DNA of 30,000 bases from Neocallimastix lanati (nom. inval.) (GCA_016946835.1 JACVTC010000132.1:475001-505000), one strand, 5' to 3'; numbered from the stretch's first letter, positions 1 to 12,655 are shown. The notes: generated from the letters alone by a model not told the origin. Numbers and translations: made by a program.

Positions 1-42
1 ACAAATAATAATAATAAATAAGTCTTTTCAAAAAAATCTTTA

Positions 43-76
<34 letters not shown>

Positions 77-143
77 AACTTTTACATATATATATTAATA
101 ATATATATATCATTATTTCTACCAAAATAAAATAAAATAAAAA

Positions 144-470
144 ATGTGGCCATTTAAACCAGCTGAAACCATTTTACTTAAAAAAATGGATGCTAATCCA
201 TTCTATCCATATATATTAAGAAATGATGGTAATTTTTTTTTTTTTTTTTATTTCATGTTATTTTTATCATTATTATTATATTATATATATATACTATAAT
301 ATATTATATTATATCATTAATTAATTATTATATTTACAGTAAAAATATATTACATTTTTCCTTTAATATTATTATTTATATTATTATTGCAATTGTTACT
401 ATTATTCTTTTTATCCTACTATGATATATAAAATATAATTATATATATGTATATATTTACATAATAAACC

Positions 471-501
<31 letters not shown>

Positions 502-1015
502 AAAAAAAATAAAATAAAATAAAATAAACGAAATAAATAAATAAAAAGACTTGGTAATAAATGAAAGAAACAAGTATTATTGGCTCTCTTTACTTATGCT
601 AATTATATTTTTAGCTGGAAGTTTAATAATAGGTTTTGCATATGGTTTTTTAAATGTATGCCTTTTTTTTTTTTTTTATTATTATTATAATATATATATA
701 TATATAAGCATTAATATTAGTTTTTAATATTTTTTAACAACTTTATAATAATTAAAAATTATGAATGAATATATGTATTCCAATTTTTACGAAATAATAA
801 AATAATAATATTAATAAAGAAAAAAAAAAAAAAAATCAAATATATCAATAATTAAATCATGAATAGTATTACTAATTTCAAATATATTTCATATTTTCAT
901 ATATATTTATATAACTATTTTTTAAATAATTAATATACATACACATACACATACACAAACACCCAAACATATATATATATATTTATACAATTAAATAATG
1001 AAATAATTCTCTTAC

Positions 1016-1050
<35 letters not shown>

Positions 1051-2031
1051 TGATAATAAAGCTCTGGTTTTTAATTTTTGCACTATGTTTTGTGGCTTCT
1101 TTTATTTTTTACCTTTCTAAAGTAGGCGTGAACGTCTATCGTTTAATTGCAGATGATGAAATGTATGTATTTATTAAATTTGGAATATTGGGAAAAAAAG
1201 TTACCGTCAGTGATATCTATAACATCTATATAAGAGTTAAAAAAATTGGTAAAAATGAATTTAAAGAATAAATTTTAAACTATAAAATAAATACATATAT
1301 ATATCTATAGATACATATTTATATATATATAATAATGAATATAAAAAATAAATATAACTAATTGAAATATTTTTTTCTTATTCTTTTCTTTTTCTTTTTT
1401 TTAAAAATTTTATTTTGTTTTTTATCTTTTTTCCTTCATCAAAAAAAAAAAATATATATATATATATATATATTCTTCAAACTATATATGTATATATAAC
1501 TTCTACTAAAAAAAAAAATGATGATGATAATAACGAAAATTATAATAATAATAATGATAATAATATTAATAATGATAATGATGATAATGATAATAATATT
1601 AATAATGATAATGATGATAATGATGATAATGATAATAACAATAATAATGATAATAATGATGATAAAAAAAAAAAAAAATATTAGATCGTTGGGGAACAAG
1701 AAAGTATTTTTTAATATTAGGAGGTTATAAAATGAATCCATTATCAATTTCAGGAAAAACCAAAAACATTGATGAATTAAGAAGATTAGGAGTAATGATT
1801 GCTGAAAATCTAAATATCAATTTCTTTGACTATCCCAACTGTTCACCTCATCGTATGTTTATTAAATATATACATATATAAAAATAAAAAAATAATAATA
1901 AATAATAAATAATAAATAATAATAATAAAATTTATAATAATAAAAAAAAAAAAAAAAAAAAAAAGTTATATATATATATATATATAATTTTGCAAATTAA
2001 TGATTATTGACTAATCTTTTTTTAAAAAAAA

Positions 2032-2068
<37 letters not shown>

Positions 2069-2287
2069 ATTTTAATATTTAAAAACATATTATATATATA
2101 TATATATATTCTATATTATATATTAATTTTCATCTATCTTATTTATATATATATATAATATTCTAATATTATTATTAATAATATTATTGTAATATTATTG
2201 TGTTAAACTATTTTTAATGATAAAAAAAAAAAATTAGATGCCATCATTCATTATCCTCCAGATTATGACTATGATGTTGTATTATAA
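144..2287 (+). CDS. TMEM249: TMEM249-like two-helix membrane protein (putative CatSper auxiliary subunit), five exons
   Basis: I assembled five exons by hand: 144-228, 549-655, 1062-1248, 1685-1852 and 2238-2287. All four introns are GT-AG, the phases match at every junction, and the product is 198 aa ending in TAA. The N-terminus carries NPFYPY. Exons 2 and 3 each encode a hydrophobic helix (around YYWLSLLMLIIFLAGS and LWFLIFALCFVASFIFY). Exon 3 then gives DIYNIYIRVKK, exon 4 KYFLILGGYK and LNINFFDY, and exon 5 HHAIIHYPPDY. That order (NPFYP, helix pair, HNVYIRL-like, LNGY-like, LNIN-FDY, basic-WPP-like end) matches my memory of TMEM249, which is about 235 aa in human. TMEM249 is known as a component of the sperm CatSper calcium channel complex. 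A role in the zoospore flagellum is inference. Acceptors follow A-rich rather than pyrimidine-rich DNA. The exon model is fairly secure; the family name is from recognition, not a search. Confidence 0.68.
1518..1677 (+). repeat. GATAAT/GATGAT microsatellite inside intron 3 of the TMEM249-like gene
   Basis: A run of GATAAT, AATATT and GATGAT units ends in poly(A) just before the exon 4 acceptor. It gives long N/D-rich or I/M-rich readings in several frames on both strands. These are repeat translations, not genes, because splicing removes the whole segment. Confidence 0.85.
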
Positions 2288-2439
2288 GTTTAAAAAATAC
2301 CATAATACTTAATAATTTAGAAAAAAAAAAAAATAATAATAATAAATAAATAAATATATAAATATATAAATATATAAATAAAAAAGCAATAAATTAAAAA
2401 TAAAAAAATAAAATAAAATAAAATAAAAATAATTAATTA

Positions 2440-2485
<46 letters not shown>

Positions 2486-2825
2486 TTAATATTAATATTT
2501 ATTATAATTAAGAATTCAGAAAAATAAAATATAAACTAATAAAAATAATAATAATAGTAATAAAATAATTGTTATAATTAATAATATATTTGTAATAAAT
2601 TAAAAAATCAATATTTATAATAAAAAATAAATAAAACTAAAAAATAAAATAAAATAAAATCATATAGACTAGAAATGAGATAAAACCAAAACCATATTTA
2701 TCAATTTAAAAATACAATGTAATAATTATTATTATTATTATTATTATATCCATTATATTCTATTTTTATTGTTAGTTTTGTATTAGAAAATTAAAAAACA
2801 AACTTTAAAAAAAAAATAATAATAA

Positions 2826-2871
<46 letters not shown>

Positions 2872-2905
2872 TTTACAATATATAATATTATATCATGCAA
2901 TAACT

Positions 2906-2961
<56 letters not shown>

Positions 2962-3354
2962 TAGATAGATCCATATATTTATATACATTTTTCTGAGCTA
3001 TTATCATTGAAATGAAAATATTTTTTATTTTATCTTTTTTGTTTATAAATAAATTTGCATTTTATTATTTATTTTAAAAGAAAAAAAAAAAAAAATTAAA
3101 AAATTTAAAATAAATTTAAAATAAAAGAATGAAAAATAAAGGTATTAAATAAAAAAAATATATATAAAAATGTTGTTAAATAGATTAAGATATATATATA
3201 AAATTAAATTTATAAAAACGTGTAATAAAAAAAAAAATAAAAAAAATTATTGTAATAATTTATTGTCGTTAAATTATATTATTCGTATTTAATATGAAAT
3301 AATAATATTTAAATAAATATATATAAATAATTTTTTGGTTTAATATATAATAAC

Positions 3355-3393
<39 letters not shown>

Positions 3394-3534
3394 ATTAAAA
3401 ATATATATAAATATTTGCTGTTATCATTATTATTATTATTTATTTATTATATTTATTATATTCAATCTAAAATATAATAGGAAAAAAAAAAAAAAAAATC
3501 TTTTTTTTTCTCATTTTATTTTTTCTCTTAATAA
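2288..3534. other. Convergent intergenic region with 50-nt poly(A) and 36-nt poly(T) tracts
   Basis: This lies between the 3' ends of the TMEM249-like gene (+) and aladin (-). It is almost pure A+T, with (AAT)n arrays around 2440-2485 and 2830-2870, an uninterrupted A tract at 2910-2959 and a T tract at about 3357-3392. No exon-like island or RNA gene was recognised. It presumably holds both 3' untranslated regions and polyadenylation sites. Confidence 0.7.
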
Positions 3535-3856
3535 TTAAAATAATAATGGAATAAAACTAATTTTTCCATTTTCCCAACAAACAGATAATAAAGCACCACG
3601 TTGAAATTCATACGCAAAAGACATTAATCTTGGCATTGGAACATAACCTTCATCATTGGTTTCATTATCATTATAAGGTGAACGTGGTGGTTGTGGTTTT
3701 GGGGTACCTGGATGCCAATTTGGACCACGAATAAAACCACTATATATAATAGAAAAAATTAATAGATCATATATAATATATAATAATATTAAATATATTA
3801 ATGATATAAATGGTTATTAATAATTAAATAAATAAATAGAAAAAAAGGAAAATATA

Positions 3857-3899
<43 letters not shown>

Positions 3900-3923
3900 T
3901 TAAACAAAATATTTTCTTTTTTG

Positions 3924-3956
<33 letters not shown>

Positions 3957-4149
3957 AAATTAAATAAATAAACTTACATTGGTTGATAACGTAAATATGG
4001 TTTTCTTAAAATTGAAAATAATCCTAAAAGTTCACAGCCAGGATTTTCTCTTTCTTCAAAATTTACAATTAATCTTTGACCAGTGGGATCTATACATAAT
4101 TTTCTAATTGGACCACCAATACTTTAAAAAAATACAATAATAAATTATA

Positions 4150-4195
<46 letters not shown>

Positions 4196-5894
4196 TGTTA
4201 AGTAAATAGAATTAATTAAAAATTAAATCAAATAAAAATAATATATTTACTTTTTTAAAAGTATTAATAATTACATATTTTGAACTTACCATATTTTCTT
4301 TCCACTAGCCGTTTCAGCTTCAGTCATACCTAAATTTTCTTGTACTAAAATTGTGTAGTCTATAAAGTAATAATAATAACAATAATAAATGAATAGAATT
4401 AATATTAAATATAGTCAAATAAAAAGTTTTATATCCACTTAGATATTAAAAAATACTCCATATATACATATCAAAAGTATTTATAATAATTATAATAATT
4501 ACCAAGTTTTGGAGGAGACCATAACATTTGAATACCTGATATTTCATCACTATCTTTTACTGAAAATATTAATGTACGATTATCTGGATACCAACAAGCG
4601 GTCTATGTATAATGTATTGTAAATAAAGAGTATATAAAAATACAACAATAAAAATATTTATTTATTATTATTACTATTAAATTAAATAAAATAATAAAAT
4701 AAAATAAAATAAATAATAGTAATAATAATAATAATAATAATTATCATAAATAAATATCATTATCATTAAATAATATATCCAATATATACATACAAAGCAG
4801 TTATTCTTTAATGGAATAGTACGGCAAGTCCAAGTTCTTGTTTCCCATATTCTTAATACACAATCACTAATTAAATTATTATATAAAAAATATAAATAAA
4901 ATTATAAATAAAATATAAATTTATTATTAACTATCTATTTTATATATTTAATATATATATATATATTTTTGTTTAATATTTTATATATTAATATATATAT
5001 ATTGTTTTGTTTTGTTTAATATTTTATATATATACATATATATTGTTTTGTTTTGTTTTGTTTTGTTTAATATTTTATAATTAATAGATAGAGATAGATA
5101 GAGATAGAGAGATAGATTTAAATCATTATTTTATTCTGAACTTACGTGCAAGATTGACATAAATAAGAACCATCATTACTCCAAATTAAAAGTATAGTTC
5201 CTTTACCACCAGCACCTGATAATGAAACTGGTGTTTTTGCTGCAACATCCCACACTATTATTGTATTGGAAACGGCTGAACCAACAGCTAAAAGAAGACC
5301 ATCAGGTGACCATGATAATGAAGAAATATGAGAAAAACCTGGGTATTTTAAAACTTGTAACATTGCTGATCCTACCTTCAAAACATCACTTTTCATAGAT
5401 GAAAATGGATTTTGAGTAAGAGAATCATAACTTGTAGATTCATTTGTATTTTCAAATGGAACTTTCCAAAGACAAACACCAGTACTTTTATTATCATTGT
5501 TGTTATTTTTGTTATTGTTTATTTTTTATTTTATTATTAATTATTAATATGCATATATGTATAATTATTAATATTATTATTTTTTTATTTTTTTTTTTTT
5601 TTTTTTTAATTATTCTATATTATTATTATTATTATTATAAATATTTATTTATTATTTATTATTATAAGTAATTTATTTTGAAAATAATAATTACCTTGTA
5701 CCAACAGCTAAACAAATAGAAGACATTGGTCTCCATTCAAGACATGTTATATCTTTTTGTTCTTGATGAAATAAGCCTCTTGGGGATTGAGGAAACCATG
5801 CTTTATTTATTATATAAAAATAATGATAATAATAAATAAAAATTTCATTATTTTATATATTAATATATTACATCTTGTTACATATAACAGCAGA

Positions 5895-5940
<46 letters not shown>

Positions 5941-6976
5941 TAAATTTATTATATATATTAAAATATCTATAATTTAAGAAAAAAAAAAAAATTACTTTCT
6001 GAATATAAATCATATAAATAGACAACATCTTGTCTATGAGCTATAGCAAATACTTGTTGATATCTATGCCAAGCAAAAGCTTTTATTGGTTGAAGATTAT
6101 TTTCATATTGAAGTTTTCTTAAATATCTTTCAGACTAAAACAAAATAATATTTAAATAGATAAGCAAATTAAATTTAAATTTATAATAAATTATTTTTTA
6201 TTAATAATAATTTTTAAATTAAAATTAAAAATCAAACAAACTAACAAAAAAAAAAAAAAATACCTGTCCAAATATTGCATTTAATGGATTAAATATTATC
6301 CTATTTATAGTGTCATAACCTTTTTTCAAAAATATTTTAGTTTGTTCATATGGTATATTTTCTTTACATTCATTTTCATCACTTTTTTTTTTTTTTTTTA
6401 TTTAATATATTTATTTATTTTGTTATGATATTTTATAAATAATTTTTATTAATACAATGTTAATATATGTATGAATTCCATTATTAATAATGAAGAATCT
6501 ATATCTTTATAACAATAATTACGGATGTATTAAACATGAGTTGGATGACTTTTTAATATTATTTATTTCATATGGTACTATAATATGTGGAAAATCAATG
6601 CCCTATTTTTTATTGGTTATATATTTTTAAAAGATTTTAAAAAGGTTATAAAATAAGAATAAAATAATTTTTCATTCTATTTCGTTTAATATGAAATTTT
6701 ATTAATAATATGATATAGATATAACTTTTATAAAATTTACTTGATTTCTATAATATTTTGATATATTCTGATCATTTTTTCCCTTTAATTGAACTTTTTA
6801 ATATTAAATATTAAAATATTATTAATTTATAATCATATAATATTATATATATATTGTTATTACTAAAATTTCATTATATATTTTATTTTATTTCATCATT
6901 ATAATATATTTACTTAATTCATTATCAAGTTCACATAAAGTTACTTGGTCTACTTCAGGTAGAACTATATGTTGGT
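3535..6976 (-). CDS. AAAS: Aladin, WD-repeat nucleoporin (5' end incomplete)
   Basis: Twelve minus-strand exons, in transcript order: 6914-6976, 6741-6793, 6523-6602, 6264-6381, 5996-6134, 5695-5800, 5146-5484, 4794-4866, 4503-4602, 4290-4359, 3978-4121, 3535-3739. All introns are GT-AG and in phase, giving about 495 aa with stop TAA at 3535-3537; human aladin is 546 aa. Recognition rests on aladin-specific order: VTLCELDNEL near the N-terminus, YYRNQGIDFP, IKAFAWHRYQQVFAIA, ITCLEWRPMSSICLAVG, ISSLSWSPDGLLLAVGS, IIVWDV, CVLRIWETRTWTC, TACWYPDNRTLIFSV, then the C-terminal RGALLSVCWENGKISFIPL. Aladin is a beta-propeller protein of the nuclear pore, anchored through NDC1 in animals. The first listed exon starts in phase 1 (two bases of a split codon), so at least one upstream exon with the ATG is missing; I found no convincing candidate. 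Repeats fill several introns. Confidence 0.88.
5000..5117. repeat. TTTTG and GATA/GAGA microsatellites in an aladin intron
   Basis: TTTTG pentanucleotide runs, repeated with an intervening TTTAATATTTTATA unit, are followed by an ATAGATAGAG array. All lie within the intron between exons 4794-4866 and 5146-5484. There is no coding signal. Confidence 0.8.
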
Positions 6977-7455
6977 CTTTTAATAATAAAATAATAATAA
7001 AAATAAAATTTAATATGTAATATTTATTTTATCAATTTCAATAAGCTCATATTTAAATTTCTTAATATAAATATATATTATTCTCTCTTTAATAATCATG
7101 TAATAAATCCAATTGTATATTATATATATCAAATTATATTATTATTTAACTTTAATAAAATTATATTACTATATAAAATTCATTTTATATTAAATGATTT
7201 AATAAAAGTTATCAAAATTCAAATGAGAAATTTATTATTCATTTTTTAAAAGTCATAACTATTACTTCAAAAATAAAAATAATTTTTTAAAGTAAAATTA
7301 TTAAAATATGTCATTTTATTATTAAACTACATTAAAATTTCAACTTAAATTTACTGAAATTATAATATTATAATTATTACATCATATAATTATTACAAGT
7401 AATAATTATTATTTATAATTTAAAAGATTGTGTTTTGATGTATAATTAATGATTA

Positions 7456-7495
<40 letters not shown>

Positions 7496-7534
7496 TGATA
7501 ATTTGTAATCCATTAATATATTTTACTTTTACTT
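6977..7534. other. A+T-rich interval upstream of the known aladin exons
   Basis: The aladin start exon may lie here or further right. The minus strand has a few ATG-initiated stretches, for example reading from about 7099. None ends in a GT donor that leaves one base over, which the phase-1 exon at 6976 requires. Nothing else was recognised. Confidence 0.5.
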
Positions 7535-7759
7535 TTATTTATCTTTATTCATGATTAATAATTTTATTACATCTTTCTTTATCGCTTTTAAAACTTCTCT
7601 GCAAATATATATAATTTGTCCAATTAATAATTGATAAATCAAATTTCATGATGATTAAATGTATTATTTTTTGTCATTATAAACATAATATTGTGTTAAT
7701 GAAACTTTTTAATTAAAGCAATGTCCTGAATATAAAATCCTTGATTCTCATTTTTATAA
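7535..7759 (-). CDS. Last two exons of an unrecognised minus-strand gene or gene relic
   Basis: Exon 7706-7759 reads YKNENQGFYIQDIALIK with an acceptor after GCAAG and a GTTTC donor. Exon 7535-7598 follows TTTGCAG and reads EVLKAIKKDVIKLLI, ending at TAA (7535-7537). The 107-nt GT-AG intron between them keeps phase (two bases plus one, AAA), giving about 39 residues of continuous, lysine-rich C-terminal sequence. The exons are richer in G/C than their surroundings. I do not recognise the protein and could not find the exon before 7759. It could equally be a remnant of a decayed gene. Confidence 0.3.
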
Positions 7760-8739
7760 CTTGCTTATTTATTTTTATTATAAAAAATTAATAATATCGA
7801 TACTACATAAAATGATTTAACCATAAATTTTAAAATAAAATAAAATAAAATAAAATAAAAAATAAGGTATTTAATTTTAATATTTAAATACATATAAACA
7901 CATTCGTTGTTACAATATGTTCAATAATTCCATTCTTTTATACTCTTAATAATGAATACATAGATATATACTATGATATTATATAAAAATTACAAAAAAA
8001 AAAAATTAAATTTAAAAATAACTTTGTTCTTTAAGATTATTACCAATTAATTTCATCTTTTTTTATTATATAATATTTTAAGTAATAAGAAAATATATAA
8101 AAAAAAAATATTTTATATAATAAAAAATTAATAAAAAAAAATCAAACTTGTACTAAATAAAATTTTTTATTATTATATATAAATTAGTAAAAAAAAACAC
8201 ATGGATTAGATTATAGCTATTAATCTTTATACATATATATAATATATATTTATTTGAATTTTTTTTCTAATTTATTTTAATTTATTATAATCTGTTTATG
8301 ACCTTGTTATTTTATTTATTATTATTAAATATTTAGTATATAAAACCAAAAAAAAAGAAAAGTTAAATTAATGATTAAATGATAATTAATAGTTGAAATA
8401 AATTTAATTGGTATATTCGAACTATTAAGTAAATCCAAACCATTAGTTCATCAAATAATTATCTATTAATATACTTTGACCAAATATAAAAATTTTAAAA
8501 AATTAAAAAAAAAAAAAATCCAAAAAATAATAAAATAAAATAAAAATAAAAATATAATATTAATTTTCAAGGATATCAGTTAATTGATTCATATACTACT
8601 CATAACAATATTGTTTATAAATAAATAAATAAATAATATATAATTATATTAAATAAGTGTTGTTAAATAACAAGTGTGAAAACTTTTATTACTATTAATC
8701 ATTACATATAGTACTATGTTGGAAACTTTTGACCTGTAA

Positions 8740-9545
8740 TTTATTAATTATTATTATTATTATTATTATTATTCATTTATTTAATTAATCATTTTATTTT
8801 TTTAAAAAGTTTTATTATATATTATTTATTATTAATTATTTATTATTATTATTATTATTATTCATTTATTTCATTAATTATTTTATTTTAAAAAGTTTTA
8901 TTATTAATTATTAATTATTTATTATATATAATATATTATTTATTATTTATTATTTATTATTTATTATTAATTATTTTATTATTTAATTATTATTTATTAT
9001 TTAATTATTTATTATTTATTATTTATTATTTATTATTTAATTATTTATTATTAATTATTTATTATTAATTATTTATTATTATTATTATTATTCATTTATT
9101 TCATTAATCATTTTATTTTTTTAAAAAGTTTTATTATTTATTATTTATTATTAATTATTTATTATTATTATTATTATTCATTTATTTCATTAATCATTTT
9201 ATTTTTTTAAAAAGTTTTATTATTTATTATTTATTATTAATTATTTATTATTATTATTATTCATTTATTTCATTAATCATTTTATTTTAAAAAGTTTTAT
9301 TATTAATTATTAATTATTTATTATTTATTATTTATTATTTATTATTAATTATTTTATTATTTAATTATTATTTATTATTTAATTATTTATTATTTATTAT
9401 TTATTATTCAATTATTTATTATTTATTATTAATTATTTATTATTTATTATTCAATTATTTATTATTTATTATTTATTAATAAATACTCTTTTTTATTATT
9501 TATTATTAATTATTTATTAATTATTATTTATTATTAATTATTATC
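8740..9545. repeat. Higher-order TTATT-type tandem repeat array
   Basis: A nearly T/A-only array of TTATTATT units is punctuated by an anchor, ATTCATTTATTT...AAAAAGTTTTATTA. The G of AAAAAG occurs at 8819, 8895, 9128, 9214 and 9294. Spacing is 76-86 bp within clusters, and the pair 8819/8895 recurs as 9214/9294 about 395-399 bp later. This implies a local duplication of the whole block on top of the short repeats. Confidence 0.75.
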
Positions 9546-9994
9546 TAATATTTATTATTTTTTCTTATGTATCTATTTTAATAATTTATATCAAAATAAT
9601 ATTAAAGAATAAATCTCATCCAATTTTTATAAACCAAAACAAGAAGAAATAATTTTGAATTTTTAAAGTTTTATTAATATTTTTATATTTATGGATAAAT
9701 ATAAATAAATTAAATTATTAATCCAGAAAATAAACTATTTTTATTTATTATTTTTAATATTTTACTGTTTATTTTATTATCATTTTTAATTATTAATTAT
9801 TTTTATTATCATCATAATAATTTCAGTTATTATTATTTTTTCATTGTATTTTATAGCATTTACTGTATAATTTATATCAATACTTTATTCAATTTTATTT
9901 TAATTATATAATTACACATAATTATACTAAACTAATTAATAGTATAAATTATACAAAATAAATTGTAAATTTATTTAATGTATTCTTACAATAG

Positions 9995-10156
9995 GTAATA
10001 AAGCATAAAATCGATTTCATTTTTGTTACCATTAATATTAATGGTAATAAGGATATAAATGAACATACAGTAACTGATATAAATTACCGTTTATTTAAAT
10101 ATATTTATATTGACAGAATAAATAACATATGTATAAATCCTTTTTCAGTAATTTAA
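9995..10156 (+). pseudogene. Exon-like open frame of 53 codons, unrecognised
   Basis: After a CAATAG acceptor-like site the frame starting at 9995 stays open to TAA at 10154-10156. It reads DFIFVTININGNKDINEH and then TVTDINYRLF before becoming Y/I/N-rich. Codons such as ACC, GAT, CAT and CGT make it less A+T-rich than its flanks. I recognise no family. The valine-threonine-isoleucine pattern is loosely like the exon at 13192-13279, but that may be chance. Confidence 0.25.
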
Positions 10157-10232
10157 AAAAATATAATTTTAATTAAATACTATTTAGAAAATAAATAATT
10201 ATTAAAAAAAAATTATATTTTTATATTTTTAA

Positions 10233-10364
10233 TTTAATTGTAAAAATTATGAAGGATGTAAATATCTCGATATGGGTAAATTATTATATCTAAGTAAAAA
10301 AACATATCTCTTCATTTTTATTTTATTATTTGCACTATATTTTATTAAACACAATACATATTAA
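10233..10364 (+). pseudogene. Short open frame with cysteine pair, unrecognised
   Basis: The frame reads NCKNYEGCKYLDMG from 10236, then reaches a GGTAAATT that could be a splice donor. If unspliced it runs on through a hydrophobic stretch (YLFIFILLFALYFI) to TAA at 10362. The first 14 codons are clearly richer in G/C than the surrounding DNA. It could be an exon or a relic; there is no family assignment. Confidence 0.22.
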
Positions 10365-11890
10365 AATTAAATTTAAATTTATATTAAAAATACATATTAA
10401 AATTTAACAAGTTAATCATATATTAAAAATCAACTAAAGGAGAAAAAAAAACAACTTTTGGTAAATTTTTATTTTAAGACTTTCTTCATTTAATTATTTT
10501 ATAAAAGAATTCAATAACTATAAATTAAAAAGATTCTATCTTTTTATATATTGATAAATATTTTTTTTTTTCGTTTTTTTTTTTTTTTTTTTTTATTTTT
10601 TTTTTAATTTTTTATTTTGTCCCAATATTTTAATTAAATTAAAATTTTTTTTTAATTAAAAGACCATGAAGATAAACTATAATTATAATTATAATTATAA
10701 TAATTATAATAATTATATATTAATTATTAATAATGAAATTTATATTTTTTATTATTTTAATTTTAGATTAAAAAAACAAATTGATCAATATATAAATAAA
10801 AAAGACCATAATTGATTGGATGATTTCAAAATATCATTATTTAATTATTATTAGTATTAATTAAATAATTAAAAAAAATTGATAAATGAATAAAATATAT
10901 GACATATATATTATATATTATATATTATATATGATAAATATATATATTAGTATTAATTTAGTTATAAAATAAAATATTTGTAAATTATTTTTAAAGAAAT
11001 ACTTTTTTAATTATATAATTTCATTTTTTAAAGTAAACTTTTTAAATTTAAGAAATTTTTCTTTATGTAATATGTATAATATTTAATTATAAATATTATA
11101 TTATTTAAAATATAGAATATTATTATGATAAAAATAATGATTTATTCTTTCATATGATTTATTCTTTCATATACTTTTGATATGAATAAAAAAATATAAA
11201 TTATTATGAATTACTGTACTGGTTTTATTTTTTTTTTATTAAAATTTGATATTTGAAAAACATCAAACTCCACATATTTATAGTATTATCAGTAATAACT
11301 AATAAAAATGATAAAAGAAAATAATTATTTCACTATTTAACATTAAAAATATTTATTAAATATTAATTATTTGTAATAAGTAGGATTTAAAAAAAAAATA
11401 ATTAATTATATATAGGTATAAAAGATTTTAGTTATTAAATTTATAAACTGTATTATAAAACTATAAATGGAATAATAATAAATAATTAAAGTAATATAGG
11501 AATAATTTATAAATAATAGGAATAATTTATATTTAATTTTGTTAAAGGTCAAATAAGATTATCATAAATAAAATAATAAATTAATAAAAGAATTAAGCTT
11601 TATAACTTTTATATTAATTTTAATTATTTATTATCATTATTATTATCATTATATTTTATTTTCATTTGTATTTATCATATATTAATTATATTTAGTAATT
11701 CAGAGAAAAAAAAAAAAAGCTATTTTAATAAAAAACTTATATATATATATATGTTTTATATTAATTTATTTTAATTTATTTTTTTATTTATTTATTTATT
11801 TATTTTTTTTTTTTTTCGAAATATATATATTCTAGTGTTCGTTTCTTATTAATTGATAAATTGATATAAGAGGAAAATATATATAGAAAT

Positions 11891-11953
11891 ATGTTTTTAT
11901 TATTAATATGCTTTGTCAGTCACCGTCTTAAGACAGAAAGTATTGATTTTTAA
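11891..11953 (+). other. Tiny ORF with a signal-peptide-like start
   Basis: ATG at 11891 opens a 20-codon frame beginning MFLLLICFVSHRLKTE and ending TAA. The hydrophobic start and the G/C-richer patch over CTTTGTCAGTCACCGTC stand out from the flanks. The length alone does not support a gene; it might be a first exon. Confidence 0.15.
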
Positions 11954-12008
11954 ATTTTTTTACATTTAATAAATAAAATGTATTTTTATTTCATTTATTG
12001 ATATTCAG

Positions 12009-12177
12009 ATTAAGAAATATTTTGTACATCAAACCAACCAAAGAAATAAACATTTTGTGGAGATATCAAAAAAAAAAGTTTTTTTTTTTTTTTTTGAGAT
12101 ATGTGAATATTTCATATTAATTGATTACTTTATCTTCATATTATGTATATTTTGTGATGTATTAATAATTAAGTAAA
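12009..12177 (+). pseudogene. Exon-like open frame after TATTCAG, unrecognised
   Basis: Following an ATTCAG acceptor-like site the frame reads IKKYFVHQTNQRNKHFVEIS over 12009-12068. It then continues through a poly(T)-derived phenylalanine run to TAA at about 12177. The first 20 codons use CAA, ACC, AAC, GTG and GAG and look coding; the rest does not. No family was recognised. Confidence 0.22.
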
Positions 12178-12499
12178 TTTTTACAAATTATAGTAAACTT
12201 AATGTAAAAAATACTTTAATCCTACTCATACTTCTCATTATTTTGAATTTCTATTAAAAAAAATTTTTTATTATATTTATAATTACGATACATTATAATT
12301 TCTTATTTATTTAATATCAATATCATTGTATTAATGATTAAATATATAATATCATTAATCGTAGCATAGCTGTATAATTATTATTTTATAAACATGAATA
12401 TATTTAGTACATAACACATTTTCAACATTTTCAATATCTATAAAAAATTTTTAAAAATTATCGAATAATATTTATCAGTAATATTCCTCAATCTTTAAT

Positions 12500-12568
12500 A
12501 TATAAATAGTTCCGTAAAACTATTTTCACTACTTTGAATGATTTGGAATAAATAACCGCAAATTTATA
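12500..12568 (-). pseudogene. Degenerate coding-like island, minus strand
   Basis: On the minus strand one frame reads AVIYSKSFKVVKIVLRNY and another GYLFQIIQSSENSFTELF, both broken by nearby stops. There is no acceptor AG within about 90 nt upstream. The base composition resembles exons, but the frame is undecidable, as expected of a decayed gene. Confidence 0.18.
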
Positions 12569-12624
12569 TAAATTTAAATTTAAGTAAATATTAAATACCA
12601 ATTATTAAAAGTTATTCATTGAAA

Positions 12625-12655
<31 letters not shown>

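Noticed and set aside
1050-1271. A 73-aa single-exon gene
   Set aside because: It is exon 3 of the TMEM249-like gene read through its donor at 1249; the ATG at 1050 lies before the acceptor and is not needed.
1415-1747. Open frames on both strands over the GATAAT array (N/D-rich and I-rich products)
   Set aside because: They are translations of a microsatellite lying in an intron; the genuine frame in this area begins at 1685.
5444-6028. Plus- and minus-strand F/I/Y/K-rich frames within the aladin region
   Set aside because: They come from poly(T), (ATT)n and intron DNA overlapping well-defined aladin exons.
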